DNA of 64,000 nucleotides, taken from positions 1,272,530 to 1,336,529 of the forward strand of contig NZ_LWLP01000001.1 in the NCBI RefSeq assembly GCF_001641125.1. The letters run 5' to 3'. The notes under the pieces are model-generated. The model saw only the letters and a program-made list of their open reading frames with translations. It ran no database searches and was not told where the DNA came from. Source of the DNA: Arthrobacter sp. OY3WO11 (lineage in GTDB: Bacteria; Actinomycetota; Actinomycetes; Actinomycetales; Micrococcaceae). Every line of letters starts with the position of its first letter. Positions within the stretch are counted from its first letter, which is position 1. Positions 1-8,420 of this stretch are shown here, one piece after another. The translations under genes and the position numbers were made by a program.

Positions 1-545
1 CCCCCACGACTATCCGTCACCTTCGCGGCGAGCGGCGCCGGAAGTTCCTCGTCCGCAGCTTCGAGTGAGGCGAGGTCGTAGGGGATGGCAAGCACGACGG
101 CGGTGCGCCTGGTGAGTGCGTATTCCACCGCCTGCTGCGTGATGGAGCCCGCGGCGTCGCGGGTGACGGTGAAGGTGGCCGCGCCGAGGCCCGCGGCGAT
201 GGCCGCCTGGTCCACGTCCTGCGGCCGGGCGCCGCTGGTGGGGGCGTCCCCGGTGACCAGGACGACGGGGATCTGCGCCTGGACCGCCTCGGCGAGGGAG
301 GTGAGGGCGTTGGTGTAGCCGGGGCCGTAGGTGGTGGTGCCGGCGGCGAGGCGTCCGGAGGACCGGTAGTAGGCGTCGGCGGCGGCGATCGCGGCGCCCT
401 CGTGCCGGACCGGGGTGAAGCGGAGGCCGTGCTTCTCCGCGGCGTCCAGGAAGTAGACGTTGCCGTTGCCCATGACGCCGAAGACGTCGCTGACATAGCT
501 GCTGAGAACCTGTGCCACGCGGCCGGAGACGGTGAGAGTAGTCAT
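1..545 (-). CDS. Thiamine-pyrophosphate-binding enzyme, N-terminal part (acetolactate-synthase-like family); 3' end outside window
   Basis: The reading frame starts at the ATG complement at 543-545 and stays open to base 1, giving about 181 residues of an N-terminal TPP-binding (Pyr) domain. Visible hallmarks are a VMGNGN segment near residues 24-29, the RHEGAA motif with the likely cofactor-activating glutamate at E49, a TTTYGPG segment, and an IPVVLVTGDAP strand near residue 100. These are typical of acetolactate synthase, benzoylformate decarboxylase and related enzymes that decarboxylate 2-oxoacids. The substrate cannot be decided from the N-terminus. It is transcribed away from the Lrp regulator's 3' end and may be separate from it. 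Confidence 0.8.
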   Translation of the reverse strand, partial: MTTLTVSGRVAQVLSSYVSDVFGVMGNGNVYFLDAAEKHGLRFTPVRHEGAAIAAADAYYRSSGRLAAGTTTYGPGYTNALTSLAEAVQAQIPVVLVTGDAPTSGARPQDVDQAAIAAGLGAATFTVTRDAAGSITQQAVEYALTRRTAVVLAIPYDLASLEAADEELPAPLAAKVTDSRG

Positions 546-664
546 GCAGGAAGCGTGTGGCCTGCATCTCACATTTGCAATAGCGGTGGATTGTGTTGGG
601 ACTTTTGGCAGCAGGGGGCGTAAGAAGTGAAAAAAAGCCCAAACGTGGCGGCCGTCACCCGCGC

Positions 665-1168
665 TTAGTCCGAGGTGCGGGATTCCTGCTCGGACAGGCG
701 GCTGATGAGGCCGTCGTAGCGGGGCGGCATGAGTTCCATGACCGAGATGGCGGTGCTGGTCCGCTGGATCCCGTCGATCTCCAGGATCTGGTTGGTGATG
801 CGATAGAGGTCGGCGGTGCCGCGGGCCACTACCTTGGCCATGAGGTCCGCGTCCCCGGTGGTGGCGTGCACCTCGATGACCTCCGGGATGGCGGCGAGCC
901 CGCTTTCCACCGAGCCGAACCGCGTCTGGCTGATTTCCAGCGAGAGGAAGGCCATCAGTTCGTAGCCCAGTGCGGCGGGGTCCAGCCGCCGGCTGAAGGA
1001 GCGGAGGGCGCCGCTACGCTCCAGCCGTGCCAGCCGGGCGTGGACCGTATTGCGTGCGACGCCGAGTGTCCGCGAAAGTGCCAGGGCGCTGGCTTCGGGG
1101 TCCTTGTCCAGGGCAAGGATGATGCGGCCGTCGAGTGAATCGAGGGTGCGAGAGTTCGCGATGGTCAT
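665..1168 (-). CDS. Lrp/AsnC family transcriptional regulator
   Basis: This 167-residue protein has the usual length and order of the Lrp/AsnC family: an N-terminal helix-turn-helix at about residues 9-65 (LSRTLGVARNTVHARLARLE) followed by a RAM/AsnC effector domain, including a TTGDADLM segment near residue 105. Such proteins sense amino acids and act as octameric regulators in the cytoplasm. It is divergent from an aminotransferase-permease pair across a 92-base gap, so it probably controls those genes and its own expression. No operator could be read with confidence in the gap. The ATG at 1168 gives the full HTH. Confidence 0.9.
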   Translation of the reverse strand: MTIANSRTLDSLDGRIILALDKDPEASALALSRTLGVARNTVHARLARLERSGALRSFSRRLDPAALGYELMAFLSLEISQTRFGSVESGLAAIPEVIEVHATTGDADLMAKVVARGTADLYRITNQILEIDGIQRTSTAISVMELMPPRYDGLISRLSEQESRTSD

Positions 1169-1260
1169 ATTTTCACCACAAGTACTAGAAGTTGAGCAGA
1201 AGTCCCAATGGCTAGAGCGTATCTTGCAATGTGGGCCGGGTCACAACAAGATCGGACCTC

Positions 1261-2352
1261 ATGACCACTGAACAGCTCCTGGCCGCACCCGCGCTGCCCA
1301 CCCTTCGCGGCGCCGTGGCCGGACTTCCGTCCTACGTCCCGGGCCGGCGCAGCGCCGGCGCGGACATCGCAGCCCTCGCCAGCAACGAAAGCCACTACGA
1401 CCCCCTGCCCGCAGCCATCGCTGCGGTGGCCGACGCGGCAGGCACCATGAACCGCTATCCGGACAGTGCCGCCGTCGAACTCCGCGAACGTCTCGCCCGT
1501 CACCTAGGTGTCACCGCAGACGAGGTGGCCGTGGGACCCGGCAGCGTGGGCGTCCTCCAGCAGATCATCACCGGACTGTGCGACGCCGGGGACGAGGTGA
1601 TCTTCGCGTGGCGCTCCTTCGAGGCGTACCCCATCCTGGTGGAGCTGGCAGGCGCCCGGCCGGTCCGCATCCCGCTGGACCAGGCTGAAGGCCACGACCT
1701 CGACGCCATGGCCGCGGCCGTCACCGATAGCACCAAAGTCATCCTGCTTTGCACCCCCAACAACCCCACCGGCGTGCCGATCAGCCACGACCGCATCGAG
1801 GCCTTCCTGCAGGCCGTGCCGTCGAATGTCCTGGTGGTGATCGACGAGGCCTACGTGGAATACGCCGAAGCAGGCAGCGGACCCGATTCCCTGGCGCTCT
1901 ACCGCCGCTACCCGAACGTCTGCATCCTGCGCACCTTCTCCAAGGCCTACGGCCTCGCCGGCCTGCGCGTGGGGTATGCAATTACGACGGCGGCCATCGC
2001 CGAAGGTTTGCGGCGCACCGCACTGCCCTTCGCCGTGAGCGCGCTGGCGCAGAAGGCGGCCATCGCCTCGCTGGACGCGGGGGAGGAGATGGAAGCGGGG
2101 GTTTCTTTGGTGAGGCAGGAGCGCGGCCGGATGGCCGCTGAGCTTCAGGCGCAGGGCTGGAAGCTGCAGCCGAGCCAGGGCAACTTCCTGTGGATTCGTG
2201 CGGACGATGAGCTCCGGGCGAGGCTGGTGGACGCGTTCCACGGCGCCGGCATCCTGGTCCGGGCGTACCAGGGTGACGGCGTGCGGATCACGGTTGCCGA
2301 CCCTGCCTCCAACGACCGTGTGCTCCGGCTCCTCGCAGCCCACGCAGCCTGA
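1261..2352 (+). CDS. PLP-dependent aminotransferase of the histidinol-phosphate aminotransferase-like (HisC) family
   Basis: A 363-residue fold-type I aminotransferase. Class I/II landmarks are in order: LASNES near the N-terminus, a SFEAYP segment, TPNNPTG, VVIDEAYVEYAE, and the FSKAYGLAGLRVGYA motif whose lysine, about K228, should bind PLP. A longer reading from GTG at 1231 is possible, but the ATG at 1261 begins at the conserved length and is preferred. Because it is paired with an amino-acid permease and an Lrp regulator rather than his genes, a catabolic aromatic or other amino-acid aminotransferase role is more likely than histidine biosynthesis (inference). Confidence 0.85.
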   Translation: MTTEQLLAAPALPTLRGAVAGLPSYVPGRRSAGADIAALASNESHYDPLPAAIAAVADAAGTMNRYPDSAAVELRERLARHLGVTADEVAVGPGSVGVLQQIITGLCDAGDEVIFAWRSFEAYPILVELAGARPVRIPLDQAEGHDLDAMAAAVTDSTKVILLCTPNNPTGVPISHDRIEAFLQAVPSNVLVVIDEAYVEYAEAGSGPDSLALYRRYPNVCILRTFSKAYGLAGLRVGYAITTAAIAEGLRRTALPFAVSALAQKAAIASLDAGEEMEAGVSLVRQERGRMAAELQAQGWKLQPSQGNFLWIRADDELRARLVDAFHGAGILVRAYQGDGVRITVADPASNDRVLRLLAAHAA

Positions 2353-2409
2353 CAACTCACTGACCCTAAATCCCCAACTCGGTTCCACCTACCAACCAGA
2401 GGAATCTCC

Positions 2410-3822
2410 ATGGAACAACAGACAACGACGTCTGCCCGCGCCCTCGGCGCGGCCCTCAAACCCCGCCAGCTCACCATGATGGGCCTCGGAAGCGCCATCG
2501 GCGCGGGCCTGTTTATCGGCTCCGGCGCAGGAATCCAGGCTGCCGGCCCTGCCGTGCTGATCTCCTACCTCGTGGCTGGCACGCTGATCATCCTGGTGAT
2601 GTGGGCGCTCGGCGAGATGGCCGCGGCCAACCCGGACAGCGGTGCCTTCTCCGTCTACACCGCCAAGGCCTACGGGCCGGTGGCCGGTGCCACTGTGGGC
2701 TGGCTGTGGTGGATCCAGCTGGTGGTGGTCATCGCGGCCGAAGCGCTGGGTGCAGCTGGCCTGCTGGCCACCATCTTCCCGGCGCTGCCGGTGTGGTTGA
2801 TGGCCTTCGTGTTCATTGTGGTGCTCACCGCCGTGAACCTGACGAGCGTGAAGAACTTCGGCGAGTTCGAGTTCTGGTTCGCGCTGCTGAAGGTGGCGGC
2901 AATCGTCGCGTTCCTGGCTGTGGGCTTCGCGCTGCTCTTCGGCTTGGTACCGGGCGTGCAGTCGCCGGGCCTGTCCAACTTCATGGGCGACGGCTTCGCG
3001 CCGAGCGGCTTCGCCGGGATTGCCACGGCCCTGTTCGTGGTGGCGTTCGCGTTCGGCGGCACCGAAATTGTGTCCGTGGCCGCAGCTGAGACAGCTGAGC
3101 CGGCCCGGAGCGTAAAGAAGGCAGTCCGGACAGTGCTGTGGCGCATCCTGGTGTTTTACATCGGTGCGATCTTCATCATCGCGGCCGTGGTTCCTGTGGG
3201 TTCGGAGGGGCTGAAGAGCCCGTTCGCCGCGGTGCTGGAGGCCGCCGGCATGCCCGGTGCGGCCACGGCCATCACCCTGGTGGCCGTCGCAGCATTGCTC
3301 TCCGCGCTCAACGCCAACCTCTACGGCGCCTCCCGGATGGCATACTCCCTCGCGGAGCGGGGCGAAGCACCTCGCGTGCTTGCCGCGGTGTCCAAGGCCC
3401 GGGTCCCGGTGGTGGCGGTCCTGGCCAGCGTCGCCTTCGGTGTTGTTACGGTGGTGCTGGAGCTGGCGTTCCCCGAAATGGTCCTTGGTGTCCTGCTCAA
3501 CATCGTGGGTTCGACCTGCCTGCTGGTGTGGACGTCCGCGCTCCTGGCCCAGCTCGCGCTGCGCCTCCGTGCCGACCGCGACGGAACGGAGCTTCCCCTG
3601 CGGATGCCCGGCTTCCCGTGGCTCACGTGCTTTGGCCTGCTCATCCTCGCGGCGATCTTCACGGTGGGCTTCATCGGCGAGGACTCCCGTCCCCAGCTCC
3701 TGAGCACCTTCGCGCTCGTGGCGCTCCTGGCGGTGGCCAACTGGCTGAACCACCGTAAGCGGGACGCTCAGCTGCCTGTCGGATCTCCAGAGGGCGACAA
3801 GCAGCCTGTGCTCATCGACTGA
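2410..3822 (+). CDS. Amino-acid permease, APC superfamily
   Basis: A 470-residue integral membrane protein with about 12 hydrophobic segments. The N-terminal GLGSAIGAGLFIGSG motif is characteristic of the amino-acid transporter (AAT) branch of the APC superfamily, which imports amino acids with protons. The start lies 57 bases behind the aminotransferase stop and has a GAGGAAT ribosome site, so the two are probably co-transcribed. A 290-base stretch of this gene (about 3129-3423) has a degraded look-alike at about 20084-20372. Substrate cannot be read from sequence; aromatic or branched amino acids are plausible given the neighbours. Confidence 0.9.
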   Translation: MEQQTTTSARALGAALKPRQLTMMGLGSAIGAGLFIGSGAGIQAAGPAVLISYLVAGTLIILVMWALGEMAAANPDSGAFSVYTAKAYGPVAGATVGWLWWIQLVVVIAAEALGAAGLLATIFPALPVWLMAFVFIVVLTAVNLTSVKNFGEFEFWFALLKVAAIVAFLAVGFALLFGLVPGVQSPGLSNFMGDGFAPSGFAGIATALFVVAFAFGGTEIVSVAAAETAEPARSVKKAVRTVLWRILVFYIGAIFIIAAVVPVGSEGLKSPFAAVLEAAGMPGAATAITLVAVAALLSALNANLYGASRMAYSLAERGEAPRVLAAVSKARVPVVAVLASVAFGVVTVVLELAFPEMVLGVLLNIVGSTCLLVWTSALLAQLALRLRADRDGTELPLRMPGFPWLTCFGLLILAAIFTVGFIGEDSRPQLLSTFALVALLAVANWLNHRKRDAQLPVGSPEGDKQPVLID

Positions 3823-3897
3823 GACAGGTGCCTTCCTGGTAGGCGCTCAGTACTCCGACAACACGGCCTGCGAAGTAGTGCCACCGTGAAGCGGATA

Positions 3898-3933
3898 CGG
3901 GAAACCCCGGCGTGAAGGAGCCGGGGTTTCCCG
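3898..3933 (+). terminator. Rho-independent-type terminator after the permease
   Basis: A perfect 13-bp inverted repeat (CGGGAAACCCCGG and its complement) flanks a 10-base loop, 75 bases past the permease stop. There is no long T-run, as is common in GC-rich actinobacteria. It should end the aminotransferase-permease transcript. Confidence 0.75.
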
Positions 3934-4001
3934 TACATCAGACCAGCTGCAACGAGCCCTGAGCCACCAGGCTCGCCTTCTTAACATGCTTCAGTGGTGT
4001 C

Positions 4002-4496
4002 CTAGCTCAGTTCTTCGCATACATCCCGCTGGGTCCCGGATACCTGCTCCATCGGTTCAAGCAGGGTGTAATTGCTGTCTGTCGTGAATTCGACCAATCC
4101 TGTATAGAGGACAGTCGAAGGGCCACCGACATCAACCCTGTCAAAAAGCAGAACCAGATTGGCGCCCGAAAGCGAAAAATCGATGGTTCCGGTCTCAATG
4201 TCCTGAGCAGTTCTCGTGACGGAGCCCTTCGTCCCAAATGTCACTGACTCTTCGCCTTCAACATTTTTCACTGTTATAGTCGTGCCGCGGCCAGCAATGA
4301 TGGTGTAAATAATTCCATCCTTTATTCGTGTCATTCGCACGTCCTGGGTTCCGCCGCTCGACGTGACAGTCACGTTGAAATCTGAGCACGCGGGATAGCC
4401 CTTTGCTGGTTTTTCCGCAAATGCCGCTTGCGGTGTGGTTAGCGCCAGCGCCACCATCATGCTCATGGGCAGCAGTCGGCACAGAAATTTCCTCAT
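4002..4496 (-). CDS. Small secreted protein of unknown function
   Basis: The frame can be read back to 4937, but the real start is almost certainly the ATG at 4496. It has a good ribosome site (AAAGGA) and opens a typical signal peptide (MRKFLCRLLP, hydrophobic core, then TPQAAFA with likely cleavage before EKPAKG). The 164-residue product is a mature exported domain of about 135 residues rich in T, V and G, which suggests a beta-sandwich. Two cysteines (in YPACSD and near the C-terminus, DVCEEL) could form a disulphide. I do not recognise the family. Base composition is less GC-rich than the neighbours, hinting at acquisition. Confidence 0.7.
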   Translation of the reverse strand: MRKFLCRLLPMSMMVALALTTPQAAFAEKPAKGYPACSDFNVTVTSSGGTQDVRMTRIKDGIIYTIIAGRGTTITVKNVEGEESVTFGTKGSVTRTAQDIETGTIDFSLSGANLVLLFDRVDVGGPSTVLYTGLVEFTTDSNYTLLEPMEQVSGTQRDVCEELS

Positions 4497-5053
4497 TACG
4501 GTTCCTTTGTTTACTGAAAAGGCGCTTGCGATTGAGTGGCGCACCCCGACATCGGAGGGAGGAGACCGTTCGCCGTATCTATTCGGGTCATGCCCTGTGT
4601 GCTGCGCGGATGCGCGCTGCGTGTTCTGGGGCCTAGATGTGGCCTGGTAAGAGCCCATCTTACTCAGCAGCCTTAGTTTGGGAAGTATAATTCCCGGGCG
4701 ATGGGAATTCGACATTTGCCCGCAGAGGGGCGGGATAGCGGGGCCAACGGAACGCTGCCAGAGTACGTACGTATAAGTGCGTATACGGAAAGAAGCCCCA
4801 CGCTCCATGTCGTTGATCGCAGCAGGCATAGGATCCCAACTATGGTGCTCCCGCTCACGCGGTGTTGCATAGAAGTTGAATGATCGAGTCGGTCCGGGCC
4901 GACACAACTGGACGCGGCGCAGCGGGTGGTAAAACATAAATTCTTAGTTACCAGACATTTTGCACTCCACCCACGCCAATCTTATTCAGAAAGCAAAAAT
5001 AGATGCACCAGCAACTTAGGGATTGCTGATGAGTCTGTTCCAATTTTTGATAG
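4497..5053. other. 557-base gap without a recognisable gene
   Basis: This stretch is visibly more AT-rich than its surroundings. No frame looks coding once the upstream reading of the secreted protein is discounted. It must hold the promoter of that protein, but no clear -35/-10 pair or hairpin was found. Confidence 0.5.
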
Positions 5054-5854
5054 TCAGGTAAACCGTCTGGGCTCAGCATTGGGACGGGTGCCGTTCTTCG
5101 GCGTCAGTAAACCCAATTCGTATGCCCTCTGGACGGCCAGGAGGCGGTCGCCGACATCCAGTTTGCGGTAAATGTGTTGGAGGTGTTTTTCCACTGTGCG
5201 CGGCGAGATGTTGAGCCGCCTCCCGAGGCTCTCCGCGGTCAGTCCTTCACTAAGCAGGGATAAGATCGCCCTCTCGCGTAGCGTCAAACCTTGCTTCGAG
5301 CTCTGCAAGCAAGCCGCGGGATCCGCCGGCGCAAATCTAAAGTGCAAAGCAAGTCCGCTAAGTATCGGCTGCAGCAGCTTGGCCAATGCAAGTTCTTGTT
5401 CGGTGAAGTCGAGGTCCGGGCGGGAGACGAGGTAGGACACTTGTTCGTCTGGGCCTACTTGGAGCGGTATGGACATTTGCTGGTTCACGTTCCACGGCCG
5501 GGCCAACTCCTCCCAAGCCTGTTTCAGCCTGTTACTGGCCAGAGCGTCAGGAACTCGATTCAGGGTCTGCGGCTCCCTTTGTCCGGTCAACATGTACCAC
5601 CGCAGTAGGGGTTGTTCCCTATAGTCGAAGTCGCCAGGCGGTTCATCGGGAATGTACCTCGGGGGCCAGCAGGCAAGGATACGCGTGTCCCATGTCGGCG
5701 CAACAACGTTTCGCGTAGAACAAGCACCGTTGAACGACTGATTCAGAAGATCTAAGAGTTGCTCCTCGTATGGCGGACACATGCCAAGCGGTTCCTGGAG
5801 GACTGTTCCTAGGAACTCCAGCCACGTCACGTACTGCTTATCCATGCGGGCCAC
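5054..5854 (-). CDS. LuxR-type transcriptional regulator
   Basis: A 266-residue protein with a C-terminal LuxR/GerE helix-turn-helix at about residues 192-252 (LTLRERAILSLLSEGLTAESLGRRL, then ISPRTVEKHLQHIYRKLDV). The preceding roughly 180 residues match no sensor domain I can name and may bind a ligand. No receiver domain with the aspartate/lysine pattern is visible, so it is probably not a two-component regulator. An alternative start is the methionine at residue 4. It shares the lower-GC island with the small secreted protein on the same strand and could control it, which is inference from proximity only. Confidence 0.8.
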   Translation of the reverse strand: MARMDKQYVTWLEFLGTVLQEPLGMCPPYEEQLLDLLNQSFNGACSTRNVVAPTWDTRILACWPPRYIPDEPPGDFDYREQPLLRWYMLTGQREPQTLNRVPDALASNRLKQAWEELARPWNVNQQMSIPLQVGPDEQVSYLVSRPDLDFTEQELALAKLLQPILSGLALHFRFAPADPAACLQSSKQGLTLRERAILSLLSEGLTAESLGRRLNISPRTVEKHLQHIYRKLDVGDRLLAVQRAYELGLLTPKNGTRPNAEPRRFT

Positions 5855-5913
5855 CCTCCGTATCTTAGGCTCAGAAAGGACGCAGCAACACAGGGGAAGT
5901 GAGACTGCTCCTC

Positions 5914-6100
5914 AGCTGGACAGCAACGCCATTATTCGAAGTGTGTCCTGGCTGGTGCTGGGCGTGGTGGTCCTCGTCCTGATCACGCGGGACTTCCAGG
6001 CGGCGCCGCCGGAGACGACAGCCACGGAGGAGGCGACGGGAGAGACCGCCGCCCAAGTTCTGGCAGCCTTGAAGTTTGGCCCGTTGGGGGACTTACGCTG
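5914..6100 (+). pseudogene. Remnant: 3' end of an APC permease plus start of a downstream intergenic region
   Basis: Translation gives LDSNAIIRSVSWLVLGVV and LITRDFQAAPPETTATEEAT. This aligns almost residue for residue with the C-terminus of the intact permease that ends at 56915 (LDSNAITLGVSWLVLGVL, then LITRGFKASPPEMTATEKAT). DNA similarity continues past the place where that permease stops, into the spacer before its nitrilase partner. No upstream part of the gene is present, so this is a decayed or partial duplicate. Confidence 0.75.
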
Positions 6101-6298
6101 GAAAACACCCTCGAGCTCGACCTGGTGGCCAATGCCGCAACCGCGCCAGGCGAGACCATTCACTCCATGCCCTTCGAGGTCCGCCCTGCCGATATTGTCT
6201 CCGCACTGAAGTCAATCGAACGCTTCTCCCGCCGGGTCCGGGAGGAAGCGGGTCTTCCCGCGCCGGAGCTGTACACCGCCCACCGACGCCGGCAGTAA
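6068..6298 (+). pseudogene. C-terminal fragment of an unidentified protein
   Basis: One frame reads about 76 sensible residues ending in a TAA at 6296-6298 (it includes GLTLENTLELDLVANAAT, then RPADIVSALKSIERF). It has no start codon or ribosome site and begins inside the permease remnant. A strong terminator follows 11 bases later, as expected for the true 3' end of a gene whose 5' part has been lost. I could not name the family. Confidence 0.45.
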
Positions 6299-6309
6299 AT
6301 GCAAGGAAC

Positions 6310-6336
6310 GCCGACGGCGGTGCTGCCGCCGTCGGC
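6310..6336 (+). terminator. Terminator hairpin behind the gene fragment
   Basis: A perfect 11-bp inverted repeat (GCCGACGGCGG and its complement) with a 5-base loop lies directly after the TAA of the fragment. Confidence 0.7.
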
Positions 6337-6502
6337 CTCATCACCTGAGGGGGCCGGATACGGTGGCCCACATTGCGGAGGCTGACGCGGTGGTCCCTGG
6401 TGCTGTCGAGACAGGGCGAACCTCGTCGAAAGGGCTGGCCGTTCCGCACGCGGTGCGGCCAGTACCGTGGCTAAGCCACTGCATCAGACAGGCTAATGAG
6501 AG

Positions 6503-6532
6503 AGGCGGGTCCCAGATGTTCGCGACCCGCCT
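6503..6532 (-). terminator. Terminator hairpin of the pxp operon
   Basis: A 9-bp inverted repeat (AGGCGGGTC/GACCCGCCT) with a 12-base loop lies 7 bases past the stop of the last pxp gene. There is no T-run, so the strength is uncertain. Confidence 0.5.
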
Positions 6533-6538
6533 TCGCCG

Positions 6539-7525
6539 TCAGCGGTTGGCGCCCAGTGCCGCCCACGCCTTATTCCGGCGCTCAGCAAAATCCCGGCGGG
6601 CCTCCAGGGCGTCAGCAAGGCTGACAGCTACGAACCGCGTTTCTGTACCGGGGGCCGCCCTGGCAACCACATCCATGTCGGCGCTGATCACGGTGCCCAC
6701 CATGGCGTAGCCGCCGCCGGAAACGGCATCGCGGTGCAGGATGATGGGCTGGGTGCCGCCCGGGATCTGGATGGACCCCACGGCGTACCCTGCGTCCACG
6801 ATGTTGGAAGGGTCCGAGCCGGCGCCGAAAGGCTGTTCCCGCTCTTTCCAGCTCACTCCCGGGCCGGAGTAACGCAGACCCATCCGGTCAGCTACCGGAG
6901 TCACCTTCCACTCCCCGTTCAGGAGATTGCCCAGGCCTTCTTCGGTGAGGCGGTGGTCGTACAATCCCAGCACGATCCGGACTTCCTGCTCTTTGGCGTA
7001 AACGGGCCTGAATTCCTCCGGAACGGTCTCGGCCGGGGGGAGCTTTCCATCATTGAGGGGAGCGCCCACGGGGACCACGTCGCCCGCCTCGAGCTTCCGG
7101 CCCTTGAACCCGCCTATGCCGCCGAGGCTGTACGTGGAGCGGCTTCCGAGCACCTCGGGGACGTCGATGCCGCCCTGGACGGCGATGTAGTAGCGGGTGC
7201 CGCCCTGGATGACGCCGAAGGCGAGCTGGTCCCCGGCCTTCAGCAGCAGCCGGCTCCACTGGGGCCGCGGTTCCCCGTTGACCTTCACCTTCACCGGAGC
7301 ACCCGTAACGGCGATGACGGCGTCGCTGTCGGTGGTCAGCACGGGGCCCAGGTAGGTGCATTCAAGGACCGCTTCCCGTGCCGTATTACCCACCAGGGCA
7401 TTTCCGAGCTCGGCGGAGTACTGGTCCATGGACCCGCTTTGCGGAATGCCCACGTTGTAGTGGCCCGTGCGTCCCTGGTCCTGGACGGTGGTGGCCAGGC
7501 CCGGGTTGCCAATTTCAAATGCCAT
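6539..7525 (-). CDS. pxpC: 5-oxoprolinase subunit C family protein (biotin-dependent carboxyltransferase/allophanate-hydrolase subunit 2 family)
   Basis: A 328-residue member of the KipA/PxpC family, which works with PxpA and PxpB to hydrolyse 5-oxo-L-proline to glutamate using ATP. The start MAFEIGNPGLATTVQDQGR is typical of the family. Its ATG at 7525 overlaps the end of the upstream gene by 11 bases, implying translational coupling. A longer frame to 7576 exists but adds residues unlike the family. Visible conserved segments are GIPQSGSMDQYSAELGNALVGN and, near the C-terminus, ISADMDVVARAAPG. It is the last gene of the operon. Confidence 0.88.
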   Translation of the reverse strand: MAFEIGNPGLATTVQDQGRTGHYNVGIPQSGSMDQYSAELGNALVGNTAREAVLECTYLGPVLTTDSDAVIAVTGAPVKVKVNGEPRPQWSRLLLKAGDQLAFGVIQGGTRYYIAVQGGIDVPEVLGSRSTYSLGGIGGFKGRKLEAGDVVPVGAPLNDGKLPPAETVPEEFRPVYAKEQEVRIVLGLYDHRLTEEGLGNLLNGEWKVTPVADRMGLRYSGPGVSWKEREQPFGAGSDPSNIVDAGYAVGSIQIPGGTQPIILHRDAVSGGGYAMVGTVISADMDVVARAAPGTETRFVAVSLADALEARRDFAERRNKAWAALGANR

Positions 7526-8420
7526 TGAGGGCCTCCATGAGTTCGCGGTTGTATCCTTCGGGGTCGGCCAGCGCACTGGACAGTTCGAAGGTCACCGGCG
7601 CCTGCCGGTAGCGGAAGGTACCGGCTGAGATCTCGGCCTGGATTGCGTTGTATTCCGCTTCGGTAACAGGCTTGAACTTCACGATGTCCCCGGGGCGGAA
7701 GAACACCATGAAATCCTTGAAGTCCGCCAGGGCCTGGTCGGGATCAAAGATGGGGGCCGCAGCCACGCCGAACATCTGATAGCCGCCGGCGCCGCGAACG
7801 GAATAGATGCAGCCGAAGCATCCTCCGTGTCCCACGGTCAGCTTGGGGGTGTCGGTCCGCGGGCTCAGGTACTTGGGGACCTCCAGCTGCTTGTCACGGT
7901 CCACCAGCTGGAACAGGAACGGCAGCCCGGCCACGAAGCCAACCATGGATACCAGCCACGGTTGTTCATGGTGGCGCTGGATGAACTCGGCGGCGTCCTT
8001 AAGGTGGTTGACCTTGGCCGCATAGTCGATGTCGCTGCCTTCAGGCTCCTGGTGGAATCCTTCGCGGAACCGCTGTGCCACTTCCGCGGTGAAGGGGTCC
8101 TCGTACCAGACCGGGACTTCAATGATCCGGGTTTCCAGGGGCCGCTCCTGATGGCTCATCAGGTCGCGCTCGATCTCCCTTACTGCCGTTTCCAGCTGTT
8201 CCGGCGGCAGGATGTCCGGATCGAACCGCACCAGCAGGGATGCGTTGGCGGGGCAGATGTCCACGATACCCGGAAGCCGGGCCTCGGAGAGCCTGCCCGC
8301 GATGGACATGACCTTGAAGTTCGCGGGCAGGCTCATGGCCTCGGAGACTTCCACGAACAGGAACTCGTCCCCGCCCCAGGTGTAGCGCGCACCGGGGAGG
8401 ACGGCGGCTTCGGTGGTCAT
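7515..8420 (-). CDS. pxpB: 5-oxoprolinase subunit B family protein (allophanate-hydrolase subunit 1 family)
   Basis: A 301-residue protein of the KipI/PxpB family. Recognisable parts are RYTWGGDEFLFVEV near the N-terminus, GIVDICPANASLLVRFD, a HLKDAAEFIQRHHEQPWLVSMVGFVAGLPFLFQL region, and the GCIYSVRGAGGYQMFG segment. It overlaps the biotin carboxylase stop by 4 bases and pxpC by 11. At 301 residues it is longer than the roughly 220-residue Bacillus/E. coli form because of an N-terminal extension and an insertion. A 43-base scrap of its 3' end recurs at 21512-21554. Confidence 0.88.
   Translation of the reverse strand: MTTEAAVLPGARYTWGGDEFLFVEVSEAMSLPANFKVMSIAGRLSEARLPGIVDICPANASLLVRFDPDILPPEQLETAVREIERDLMSHQERPLETRIIEVPVWYEDPFTAEVAQRFREGFHQEPEGSDIDYAAKVNHLKDAAEFIQRHHEQPWLVSMVGFVAGLPFLFQLVDRDKQLEVPKYLSPRTDTPKLTVGHGGCFGCIYSVRGAGGYQMFGVAAAPIFDPDQALADFKDFMVFFRPGDIVKFKPVTEAEYNAIQAEISAGTFRYRQAPVTFELSSALADPEGYNRELMEALNGI

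Noticed and set aside
2389..3753. 454-codon minus-strand frame across the amino-acid permease
   Set aside because: It is the antisense of a clear 12-segment permease and is full of H, R, E and Q as expected from reversed codons.
4497..4937. N-terminal extension of the small secreted protein
   Set aside because: The signal peptide and ribosome site at 4496 define the start; upstream residues are not protein-like.
6441..6475. Hairpin CCGCAC-GCG-GTGCGG in the pxp downstream gap
   Set aside because: Only a 6-bp core stem; a stronger repeat nearer to the pxpC stop is the better terminator.
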